Positions 1 to 5,618 of a stretch of 5,618 bases of DNA are shown piece after piece. Each line of letters opens with the position of its first letter. The first letter of the stretch is position 1. The translations under genes were made by a program, and so were the position numbers. This DNA is from an uncultured Porphyromonadaceae bacterium (GTDB taxonomy: Bacteria > Bacteroidota > Bacteroidia > Bacteroidales > Muribaculaceae): contig CAMWQY010000184.1 in the NCBI GenBank assembly GCA_947176355.1, positions 1-5,618 on the forward strand. The letters run 5' to 3'. Under the pieces are notes generated by a model. That model saw only the letters and a list, made by a program, of their open reading frames with translations, ran no database searches and was not told the DNA's origin.

Positions 1-67
1 CACCTGCAAGGCCAAGTGCCAATACAAGCGGTATCAATATGAATCCTATGTTTCTATTTTTATTCAT
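1..67 (-). CDS. N-terminus of a membrane-anchored or exported protein, possibly an S41 C-terminal processing peptidase (partial)
   Basis: Reading leftward from the ATG at 67-65, the frame stays open to the window edge and gives 22 complete codons, MNKNRNIGFILIPLVLALGL followed by AG. A short basic, polar head (residues 1-6) precedes an uninterrupted hydrophobic stretch from about residue 7, which is the pattern of a signal peptide or N-terminal membrane anchor. This ATG is the only usable one: upstream in the same frame there is no other ATG before a stop at 118-116. It lies 70 bp after the dCMP deaminase stop, with no obvious promoter or terminator between, so it may be the last visible gene of the trxB transcript. 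In Bacteroidales genomes I recall an S41-family peptidase with this kind of N-terminus following the deaminase. That identity is inferred from context only; no catalytic domain lies within the window. Confidence 0.55.
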   Translation of the reverse strand, partial: MNKNRNIGFILIPLVLALGLAG

Positions 68-137
68 TATTTTTAATCTTAACCCAACATTCTCCTTACC
101 CCTGATATATGATACTTATTTCTCTTGAAATGAAGAA

Positions 138-578
138 TCATATAGGCATGTGCACTACCTCTATACCTGCCTTTTTCAGCAGATTCAAGCCATCATGTAT
201 CCTATAAAGATCAGAAAACACAACCCTTTTGATGCCTGCCTGGATGATGAGTTTGCTACATTCCATACAGGGAGACGCAGTGACATAGAGGGTAGACCCC
301 TCACTTGAATTATTGCTTCGGGCTACCTTTGTAATTGCATTTGCCTCTGCATGAAGCACGTATGGGAAGGTAACGTCATTCTCTTCACATACATTAGCAA
401 ATCCTGAAGGAGTACCATTGAATCCGTCTGAGATGATCATATTGTCTCTTACTATCAAAGCTCCTACTTTTCTACGCACACAATATGAATTCTCACTCCA
501 GATCTGAGCCATCCTGAGATATCGCTCATCAAGTTGCCTCTGCTTAGCTTCGGGATAAGATTTATTTTCTGAATCCAT
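138..578 (-). CDS. Zinc-dependent deoxycytidylate (dCMP) deaminase family protein
   Basis: This cytosolic enzyme of the cytidine/deoxycytidylate deaminase fold is expected to convert dCMP to dUMP and ammonia, supplying thymidylate synthase. The 146 residues carry the full zinc signature: His76-Ala-Glu78 (one zinc ligand plus the catalytic proton shuttle) and Pro103-Cys104-x-x-Cys107 (the other two ligands). The segment GFNGTP at residues 52-57 matches the GYNGTP-type substrate loop typical of dCMP deaminases and argues against a tRNA-adenosine or free-cytidine deaminase. Length fits the short bacterial form, often annotated as ComEB-like. Residues 1-18 are a charged extension before the fold begins near Tyr20. 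The gene starts 11 bp after the trxB stop, so the two are probably cotranscribed. Nothing is missing or broken. Substrate is inferred from family motifs; dCMP versus dCTP or a related nucleotide is not proven by sequence alone. Confidence 0.93.
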   Translation of the reverse strand: MDSENKSYPEAKQRQLDERYLRMAQIWSENSYCVRRKVGALIVRDNMIISDGFNGTPSGFANVCEENDVTFPYVLHAEANAITKVARSNNSSEGSTLYVTASPCMECSKLIIQAGIKRVVFSDLYRIHDGLNLLKKAGIEVVHMPI

Positions 579-589
579 AGAATGATAAT

Positions 590-1531
590 TTATAGTTCGG
601 AGTGGTCAGTAAGGAAATGCTCAGCATCAAGAGCAGCCTTGGCTCCACTTCCGGCAGCAACTATAGCCTGACGATAACGGGGATCTGCTACGTCTCCTGC
701 AGCAAACACACCTTCTACACTTGTCTCGGTAGTGTCTCCTTTCACTTTAATATATCCTTGCTCATCAAGTTCAAGCTGACCATTGAGGAATTTTGTATTA
801 GGATTATGCCCTATGCCAAGGAAAAATCCATCAATCTTGATATCGAAATGATCTTCCTGATCTGTACCGGCGGCACGAACTACATGCGCTCCTTCTACCA
901 CTTCATCTCCAAAAAGACCGGTGACATTGCATTCAAAAAGTATCTCGATATTTGGAGTGTTAGCCACTCTCTTTCGCATTACATCACTTGCTCTTAGGAA
1001 AGGCTTACGCACGATAAGATACACCTTATTACAGAGTGAAGAAAGGTATAGAGCCTCTTCGCAGGCAGTGTCGCCACCTCCTACTACCGCAACATCTTTC
1101 TTACGATAGAAAAAACCGTCGCATACTGCACATGCACTCACGCCCATTCCCTGATATTTGATTTCGTCAGGGATTCCGAGGTATTTTGCGCTTGCCCCTG
1201 TGCTTATAATGACCGTGTTGGCAACTATTTCATCACCATGGTCGTCAATAGCTACAAACGGACGCTTTGAGAGATCAACGCTCTCAATATTTCGAGAGCG
1301 AACCACTGCACCAAATCTCTCAGCTTGCTTGCGAAGCTGATCCATCATTTCCATTCCTCCTACTCCTTCCGGATACCCTGGGAAATTCTCTATCTCAGTG
1401 GTTTGAGTGAGTTGGCCACCAGGTTGGTTACCTTCATAAATGAGTGGTTCGAGATTGGCTCTGCCGGCATAAATTCCGGCTGTGTATCCGGCAGGGCCGG
1501 ATCCTATGACAAGTACTTTTACAGTAGACAT
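590..1531 (-). CDS. trxB: Thioredoxin reductase (NADPH, FAD flavoprotein)
   Basis: A cytosolic FAD enzyme that passes electrons from NADPH to thioredoxin. At 313 residues it has the usual length of the low-molecular-weight bacterial class. Domains in order: FAD-binding Rossmann motif GSGPAGYTAG (10-19); the PGGQL flavin segment (37-41); the ATG-like motif STGAS (110-114); the redox-active pair in C134-A-V-C137-D; a second Rossmann motif GGGDTACEEA (151-160) for NADPH; and the closing FAD motif GDVAD (279-283) followed by PRYRQA. The NADP-phosphate motif that reads HRRxxxR in Escherichia coli is V174-R175-K176-P-F-L-R180 here. Three basic residues are kept but His is replaced by Val and the second Arg by Lys. 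I believe this form is common in Bacteroidota. The ATG at 1531 directly precedes the first beta strand, so the start is secure. The dCMP deaminase follows 11 bp after the stop. Confidence 0.97.
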   Translation of the reverse strand: MSTVKVLVIGSGPAGYTAGIYAGRANLEPLIYEGNQPGGQLTQTTEIENFPGYPEGVGGMEMMDQLRKQAERFGAVVRSRNIESVDLSKRPFVAIDDHGDEIVANTVIISTGASAKYLGIPDEIKYQGMGVSACAVCDGFFYRKKDVAVVGGGDTACEEALYLSSLCNKVYLIVRKPFLRASDVMRKRVANTPNIEILFECNVTGLFGDEVVEGAHVVRAAGTDQEDHFDIKIDGFFLGIGHNPNTKFLNGQLELDEQGYIKVKGDTTETSVEGVFAAGDVADPRYRQAIVAAGSGAKAALDAEHFLTDHSEL

Positions 1532-1560
1532 AATTACTTAATTTTTGATTATTAGCCACA

Positions 1561-1586
1561 ATAATACTATTAATGAATACTATTAT
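1561..1586. repeat. Two direct copies of a 10-bp palindromic unit upstream of trxB
   Basis: The decamer AATACTATTA occurs at 1563-1572 and again at 1576-1585, 13 bp apart centre to centre. Each copy contains an odd palindrome around a central C: TAATA-C-TATTA at 1562-1572 and AATA-C-TATT at 1576-1584. The pair lies just downstream of the candidate trxB promoter box, in the untranslated leader. That is a place where a regulator could bind, although low-complexity AT sequence can produce such repeats by chance. No known operator is recognised. Confidence 0.45.
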
Positions 1587-1592
1587 GCAGGC

Positions 1593-1624
1593 TTAAAATA
1601 TTTATTATCTTAACTTATAACAAA
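1593..1624 (-). promoter_or_regulatory. Candidate promoter for trxB and the dCMP deaminase
   Basis: On the minus strand a TTTG (1624-1621) is followed after exactly 20 bp by TATTTTAA (1600-1593). Bacteroidota sigma-ABfr promoters have a -33 TTTG and a -7 TAnnTTTG about 19-21 bp apart. The spacing fits, but the -7 box misses two of its six fixed positions. Transcription would begin a few bases past 1593, leaving a leader of roughly 55 nt before the trxB ATG. The region is AT-rich, so chance matches are easy; this is a weak inference. Confidence 0.3.
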
Positions 1625-1671
1625 TAAAAACAAAAATTATTCAATCAATTTACTCTTTTTTTCAAAAATCT

Positions 1672-2295
1672 TTATCTCAGGTCGACAATCTCGACTTTAG
1701 GGTACTTTGATTTCGGATAGACAAAGGAAGAATCAGGCAATTTTTGTCCACTTTTAACTTGAGAGATCGTCACTGTCACTTTCTGGCCACTGATTGGAAC
1801 TATTACAAGTTTGGAGGGATAGACAGCACCATCAGGAATAGTCACATGTACACTTTTATATCCCATCTGCTTAGACTTCGGAGTCAATATGATAGTCTTG
1901 CTTCCCTTAGCTTGTCCCTTTGCAAAAGCGGCTGTAAAGTTGGATGAATAAGAATTCACTATAGAGAGTGGATTAGCCTCAGCCACTTCCTGAGCAGTAG
2001 GATTCATCAGTGTAGTCTCAGCATTTTTTGCATTGTAAGTCCACATGTTCTTGCCATCATACCATGTCGAAGAAGATGATGTCTGCAATGCAAACTTCCT
2101 ACCTGCTGCTTTCATTGTTCCGGACACTTTCTGCGATCCATAGTCAAGTGTGAATGACGCCGTGAGCCCAGAAGAGCCACTGATGCTTGTGGCAGCTTTC
2201 CTTAGCATCCCATCTGCCGTCTCTGCAGCAGACGCTGCAGCAGACGCACCCAAAATCACAATACTGAGTATAATTAATATTTTCCGAATCATCAT
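1672..2295 (-). CDS. lolA: LolA-like periplasmic outer-membrane lipoprotein carrier
   Basis: A predicted soluble periplasmic protein of the LolA/LolB fold, expected to accept lipoproteins released from the inner membrane by LolCDE and carry them to the outer membrane. The 207-residue precursor starts with a signal peptide: Arg4-Lys5, a hydrophobic core at 6-16, and an Ala-rich end with a likely cut after Ala23 (A-S-A). No lipobox Cys is present, so it is a soluble carrier and not a LolB-type lipoprotein. The family hallmark is W78-Y-D-G-K-N-M-W-T-Y87, matching the WxDGxxLWxYD strand seen in LolA. Upstream of it a G-x-M-K strand with Arg66-Lys67 may stand where Escherichia coli LolA has its functional Arg, but I cannot align this with certainty. 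The mature protein is rich in Ala, Ser and Lys. The gene follows ftsK after 88 bp on the same strand, an arrangement I recall as common in Bacteroidota. Two adjacent ATGs (2295 and 2292) make the exact start ambiguous by one residue. Confidence 0.82.
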   Translation of the reverse strand: MMIRKILIILSIVILGASAAASAAETADGMLRKAATSISGSSGLTASFTLDYGSQKVSGTMKAAGRKFALQTSSSSTWYDGKNMWTYNAKNAETTLMNPTAQEVAEANPLSIVNSYSSNFTAAFAKGQAKGSKTIILTPKSKQMGYKSVHVTIPDGAVYPSKLVIVPISGQKVTVTISQVKSGQKLPDSSFVYPKSKYPKVEIVDLR

Positions 2296-2344
2296 ATACT
2301 AAATATTCCTAAATCAAACAATAATAAGACTAAAAATCGTCGCT

Positions 2345-2379
2345 ATAGTTGATAGTTAATAGTTGATAGTTGATAGTTG
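2345..2379. repeat. Five tandem copies of a 7-bp unit (ATAGTTG) directly after ftsK
   Basis: Heptamers run without gaps: ATAGTTG (2345-2351), ATAGTTA (2352-2358), then ATAGTTG three times (2359-2379). Only the second copy differs, by one base. On the strand of the flanking genes the unit reads CAACTAT. The array begins 4 bp past the ftsK stop codon (2386-2384) and ends 49 bp before the lolA start, so it fills much of the 88-bp gap. Its unit length is not a multiple of three and it does not form a hairpin with itself, so it is neither coding nor an obvious terminator. Confidence 0.9.
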
Positions 2380-2383
2380 TTCC

Positions 2384-5371
2384 TCAGGCAAGCCCAAGCG
2401 TAGCCAAAAGATCCTCAAACGCCATTGCATCCATAAGCACGCTTCTTGGTTTGCCACCTGTAGCCGGACCTACGACTCCGTATGCTTCAAGCTGATCCAT
2501 GATTCTTCCGGCTCTATTGTAGCCAATCTCATAGCGTCGCTGCACAGCTGAAGTAGAAGCTGTGCCACTCATTATGACTTGACGGCCAACCTCCGGGAAA
2601 AGAGGATCAAGTTTTCCGACACTTGCAGAATCTATCTCCTGAGCATCAGCATCTCCTCCCACTTGAGGTTCGGGGAGCAAATATGCCCCTTGTGGATAAG
2701 GCTGACGAGCTACATAATCACATACTTTTTCTACTTCCGGAGTATCCACGAAGGCGCACTGCACTCGAGTCATCTCACCGTTGTTACTGATAAGCATGTC
2801 TCCTCGTCCTATTAGTTGCTGGGCTCCTGTAGAGTCGAGAATAGTCTTGGAGTCAACTCCCGAACTTACTTTAAATGCAATACGCACCGGGAAGTTAGCC
2901 TTTATCATACCGGTGATTACATTAGTAGAAGGTCGCTGGGTAGCTATAATGACATGAATACCAACTGCTCGTGCAAGCTGGGCAAGACGTGCTATGGGAA
3001 GCTCTACTTCTTTTCCGGCAGTCATAATCAAGTCAGCAAACTCATCGATTATAACGACAATATAAGGCATATAGCGGTGCCCTTCACGAGGATCAAGCTT
3101 CTTCTCCTTGAATTTCTCATTATATTCAGTCACTTGACGCACGAACGCCTTCTCAAGAAGCATATATCTCTCATCCATTTCCGCACAAAGAGAGCTAAGT
3201 GTTGCCACTACATTCTCCATATTTGTGATAATGGGCTGAGGAGCATCAGGTATCTTTGCAAGATAGTAATTCTCTATCTTAGCGTAAAGAGAGAATTCAA
3301 CACGTTTCGGATCGACCATGACAAACTTAAGTTCCTCCGGACGCTTTGAATAAAGCAGAGATGTCACAATAGCATTCAGACCTACCGATTTACCTTGTCC
3401 TGTAGCACCCGCCACAAGAAGGTGAGGCATCTTAGCAAGGTCAGCTATATAGACCTCGTTGGAGATTGTCGACCCTAACGCTACCGGGAGTTTATACTTT
3501 GAATTTTGATAAACTTTAGACTGTATGATAGTCCGCATGGATACAGTCTGGGCTTCTTTATTGGCGACCTCGATACCGACCGTCCCTTTACCCGGAATCG
3601 GAGCAATAATACGCACTCCATTGGCTGCGAGTGAAAGTGCAAGGTCATCAACAAGATTACGAATCTTTGCGATTTTCACTCCGGTATCAGGACGTATTTC
3701 ATAAAGTGTCACTGTAGGACCGACAGTGGCTTCGATACTTGTGATTGGAATACCGAAGTCAAGCAGTGTCTGCTTGATCTTTTCCTTATTCTCGCGAAGC
3801 TCATCAGCATCCACCGATATCTTATCACTGCCTGGCAAAAGAAACTCTGCAGGCGGGAACTTATACTCATGTGTAAAGAGTTTCTCATCGTATGATGAGC
3901 CGGTGTCCTGAGATCCCTTTTCAATATGATTGACATTGACGGTCATCACATCATTCGAAGCTTCTTTTTCATCAGAATCATTATTCTCTGAGATTGCTTG
4001 TGCAGATTCATTTGGCTTCGCATCCTGATCTTCTTGCTCAGAATCTTCTTCTAATAAAGCTTGCCGCCTCTTATACTCTTCAGTAGGAATACTCTCTATA
4101 GTATTGTCATCAATTGGTTTATTATCAATAGGAAGGCTTTCGGTTGGATTATTATCTTCTTGATAATTATCTACAGGAGTTACCGACACTGATGCTATTT
4201 TTTGTTCTTCTGCCGTATATTCAGGTTTAACCTCTTCGAGATAATTTTCTTTCACCATAGAAGACTCTACTGATTCTTCATCGAGACCTTTGAGATACGT
4301 ATTTTCTTCTAAAGAATCTTCAGAAACAGCAAGGGAATTCGGATCATCCTGAATTGTATCATAGTTTGAATACGGTTCATAATCTTCATCGAGTTCAGGC
4401 ATATCGAAAATTGTGTCTGAACTTGGGTCAAACTCAACATTGTCGGGAGTTGGAGCAACCTTTGTGATGTCTTCGGGATCCTCATTTTCTGCATACAGAG
4501 CCTGGCCTTCAGTCGCCTCTTTCTCTCTTGCTCTCAACTCTTCCTTTTTCCTGAGTTCTTCTTCCTCAGCCTCACGCTGCTTACGGCGACGTTCATCGTA
4601 GGTGCGTTTCTTCCTTATCATCCATTTTATTGCATCGCGAAGACAAATCACCACAAATATTGATATAAGGACAACTGAAATGATTATCGCACCACTCCAA
4701 CCTATATAACTATAGATAATTTCATTGATGTATCTTCCATGGAAACCTCCCCAGTTTACATCAGTGTCAAGACCAATTGATACCATACCAACTACCACAC
4801 TAAGTGTGATGAAAGCTATCAGCGACTTAATGGTGAAGTCAAGAGTACGGAACTTAGGATAACCGACAAGCAATTTAAGCGACATGCACAGAAGCCAGAC
4901 TACGATTACGATCGCACCGACTCCGAAGCCTTGGTTGATCAAAAGCTCCGTTAAGCGAGCCCCACCCTCTCCGGCATCATTTGATACAGCGACATCAGGA
5001 CCGGTAGCCCCGGATATCACCATACTCTGGTCAGCTACACAATTGCTAAAATATGACATGAAAGCAACCGCAAACCAGAGGCCAAGCCCACCTAAAATTA
5101 TTCCAAAGACAAATCGAGTGACAACAGAGTCTCTCCACTCTTTGAATGTCAACGCCACAGATTTGACACTTTCTTTTGAGGATTCGGCTTTACGAGTAGT
5201 CTGAGACTGCTTTGTGGAGACATTGTTTCCAGTCGCCGTCTTTTTAGACTTCGACGTGTGTCGCCGACCACTTGTAGAGGTTTCTTTGGGTGTCGGCTGT
5301 TCTTCAACTACCTGCTCGACAGATTCGTCAGAAGAAGGGTATTCCGGAGAATAATTATGGTATTGCTTCAT
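2384..5371 (-). CDS. ftsK: DNA translocase FtsK (FtsK/SpoIIIE family)
   Basis: A septum-anchored, ATP-driven motor that pumps chromosomal DNA away from the closing septum and activates XerCD resolution at dif. The 995 residues hold, in order: a Ser/Thr/Lys-rich basic cytoplasmic head (about 26-80); four membrane spans (about 86-107, 148-169, 180-200, 222-244); a charged segment rich in Arg, Glu and Lys (252-287) likely to be helical or coiled coil; a long acidic, low-complexity linker (about 295-490); the alpha motor subdomain (from about 500, FPPAEFLLPG); the beta RecA-like subdomain with Walker A GATGQGKS (655-662, Lys661) and Walker B VVIIDEFADL (Asp776-Glu777), then the ATQRPSTNVITG segment; and a C-terminal gamma winged helix (922-995) with QRRYEIGYNRAGR (944-956) that reads polar KOPS-type sites. 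It is full length for Bacteroidota and intact. It is the first gene of the leftward cluster, diverges from the frame starting at 5504, and has a matching promoter box at 5452-5445. No Shine-Dalgarno sequence is evident. Confidence 0.98.
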   Translation of the reverse strand: MKQYHNYSPEYPSSDESVEQVVEEQPTPKETSTSGRRHTSKSKKTATGNNVSTKQSQTTRKAESSKESVKSVALTFKEWRDSVVTRFVFGIILGGLGLWFAVAFMSYFSNCVADQSMVISGATGPDVAVSNDAGEGGARLTELLINQGFGVGAIVIVVWLLCMSLKLLVGYPKFRTLDFTIKSLIAFITLSVVVGMVSIGLDTDVNWGGFHGRYINEIIYSYIGWSGAIIISVVLISIFVVICLRDAIKWMIRKKRTYDERRRKQREAEEEELRKKEELRAREKEATEGQALYAENEDPEDITKVAPTPDNVEFDPSSDTIFDMPELDEDYEPYSNYDTIQDDPNSLAVSEDSLEENTYLKGLDEESVESSMVKENYLEEVKPEYTAEEQKIASVSVTPVDNYQEDNNPTESLPIDNKPIDDNTIESIPTEEYKRRQALLEEDSEQEDQDAKPNESAQAISENNDSDEKEASNDVMTVNVNHIEKGSQDTGSSYDEKLFTHEYKFPPAEFLLPGSDKISVDADELRENKEKIKQTLLDFGIPITSIEATVGPTVTLYEIRPDTGVKIAKIRNLVDDLALSLAANGVRIIAPIPGKGTVGIEVANKEAQTVSMRTIIQSKVYQNSKYKLPVALGSTISNEVYIADLAKMPHLLVAGATGQGKSVGLNAIVTSLLYSKRPEELKFVMVDPKRVEFSLYAKIENYYLAKIPDAPQPIITNMENVVATLSSLCAEMDERYMLLEKAFVRQVTEYNEKFKEKKLDPREGHRYMPYIVVIIDEFADLIMTAGKEVELPIARLAQLARAVGIHVIIATQRPSTNVITGMIKANFPVRIAFKVSSGVDSKTILDSTGAQQLIGRGDMLISNNGEMTRVQCAFVDTPEVEKVCDYVARQPYPQGAYLLPEPQVGGDADAQEIDSASVGKLDPLFPEVGRQVIMSGTASTSAVQRRYEIGYNRAGRIMDQLEAYGVVGPATGGKPRSVLMDAMAFEDLLATLGLA

Positions 5372-5444
5372 TGTGTAGCTATAGTGAACTAAGAAATAAT
5401 AGTATGTTTAACGGGGAAAATAACCTATATACGCAATAGGAATG

Positions 5445-5452
5445 CAAAATTA
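5445..5452 (-). promoter_or_regulatory. Candidate -7 promoter box for ftsK
   Basis: The minus strand reads TAATTTTG from 5452 to 5445, a full match to the Bacteroidota -7 consensus TAnnTTTG. Transcription would start a few bases further on, giving a leader of about 65-70 nt before the ftsK ATG. No TTTG is present at the expected -33 position; the upstream sequence there is T-rich instead, which is common for such promoters. It is the best box in the 132-bp divergent gap. Confidence 0.5.
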
Positions 5453-5487
5453 ATAAAAAAAATCGGGATTATGTAAAAAAAAATTGT

Positions 5488-5495
5488 TAACTTCG
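5488..5495 (+). promoter_or_regulatory. Candidate -7 promoter box for the divergent right-edge gene
   Basis: The plus strand reads TAACTTCG, matching TAnnTTTG in five of six fixed positions. It lies 8 bp before the ATG at 5504, so transcription would begin only a few bases before the start codon, giving an almost leaderless message. No -33 TTTG is seen; an A-tract (5475-5483) lies just upstream. The match is suggestive, and the true promoter or start codon could lie elsewhere. Confidence 0.35.
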
Positions 5496-5503
5496 CGTTT
5501 GAA

Positions 5504-5618
5504 ATGAAACCTTCAAGAATAGCAGGACTTGCCATCCTCGCACTATTGTGGGTATGGCTATGTGTGGGGCTTCTCACTTCCGCAGACGGATTCAATCTGA
5601 AAAACATCCTGATAGCGG
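5504..5618 (+). CDS. N-terminus of an unidentified small membrane protein (partial)
   Basis: From the ATG at 5504 the plus-strand frame stays open for 38 codons to the window edge. The peptide begins MKPSRIAGLAILALLWVW: a short basic head (Lys2, Arg5) and a hydrophobic helix at about 6-24, then a polar turn T-S-A-D-G-F-N (25-31), then L-K-N-I-L-I-A, which may open a second membrane helix. Trp16, Trp18 and Cys20 fall inside the first helix, and there is no lipobox. The hydrophobic pattern and the TAACTTCG box just upstream support a real gene over a chance frame. I do not recognise the family, and no function is proposed. It is divergent from ftsK, so the two share a regulatory gap but not a transcript. 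Confidence 0.6.
   Translation, partial: MKPSRIAGLAILALLWVWLCVGLLTSADGFNLKNILIA

Noticed and set aside
79..90. ATG with an AGGAG-like sequence before it in the gap left of the deaminase
   Set aside because: It opens only three codons before a stop and is out of frame with the left-edge gene. Shine-Dalgarno motifs carry little weight in Bacteroidota.
118..131. Small inverted repeat ATTTC-TCTT-GAAAT after the dCMP deaminase
   Set aside because: A 5-bp AT-rich stem with no following T-tract on the coding strand is too weak to call a terminator.
602..997. Plus-strand open frame of 131 codons
   Set aside because: It lies wholly antisense to trxB, whose motifs are complete. The translation shows no domain, no promoter box and no recognisable start context.
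2319..2326. TATTATTG as a -7 box for lolA
   Set aside because: It has one mismatch to TAnnTTTG and no -33 TTTG; a second near match nearby has the wrong internal spacing. Readthrough from ftsK explains lolA expression equally well, so it is not listed as a feature.
2816..3349. Plus-strand open frame of 177 codons
   Set aside because: It is antisense to the FtsK motor domain, which is strongly conserved on the other strand. The peptide is Cys-, His- and Ser-rich, as expected of a shadow of conserved coding sequence.
5425..5607. Minus-strand open frame of 60 codons at the right edge
   Set aside because: It overlaps the plus-strand membrane-protein start and the ftsK promoter region. Its hydrophobic tail comes from translating A/T-rich intergenic DNA.
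1..5618. Search for a novel system: CRISPR, mobile elements, toxin-antitoxin, defence or secretion cassettes
   Set aside because: Every gene except the two edge fragments belongs to a known core family, the intergenic gaps are short, and no terminal inverted repeats, spaced repeats or transposase motifs were seen.

Overview
The window looks like an ordinary core segment of a Bacteroidota chromosome, most likely order Bacteroidales and possibly close to Muribaculaceae or Bacteroides. The reasons are as follows. The FtsK is long, with four membrane spans and a large acidic linker. The gene set (ftsK, a LolA-like carrier, trxB, a dCMP deaminase and then a membrane-anchored protein) is one I associate with that group. 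The starts lack Shine-Dalgarno sequences in front of them and lie in AT-rich leaders. One promoter box matches the Bacteroidota -7 consensus TAnnTTTG exactly. The assignment rests on recall of family features, not on a database search.

Layout, read along the minus strand from right to left: ftsK (5371-2384), an 88-bp gap holding five tandem heptamers, a LolA-like periplasmic lipoprotein carrier (2295-1672), a 140-bp AT-rich gap with a possible promoter and a double dyad, trxB (1531-590), an 11-bp gap, a dCMP deaminase (578-138), a 70-bp gap, and the first 22 codons of a membrane-anchored or exported protein cut by the left edge (67-1). At the right edge a divergent plus-strand reading frame begins at 5504. 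It encodes the start of a small membrane protein and runs off the window. The 132-bp gap between it and ftsK holds both promoter candidates and two A-tracts.

The genes do housekeeping work: chromosome segregation at division (FtsK), lipoprotein transport to the outer membrane (LolA), thiol redox supply (TrxB) and dTMP precursor supply (dCMP deaminase). TrxB and the deaminase are close enough to be one transcript. TrxB feeds reductant through thioredoxin to ribonucleotide reductase and the deaminase feeds dUMP to thymidylate synthase, so this pair touches the same deoxynucleotide supply. ftsK and lolA probably share a transcript, as no terminator hairpin is visible between them. I see no mobile element, CRISPR array, tRNA, rRNA, toxin-antitoxin pair or defence system, and no sign of an undescribed multi-gene system. 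The second-look items are small: a heptamer array after ftsK, a repeated dyad upstream of trxB, the divergent promoter region, and the unidentified frame at the right edge.
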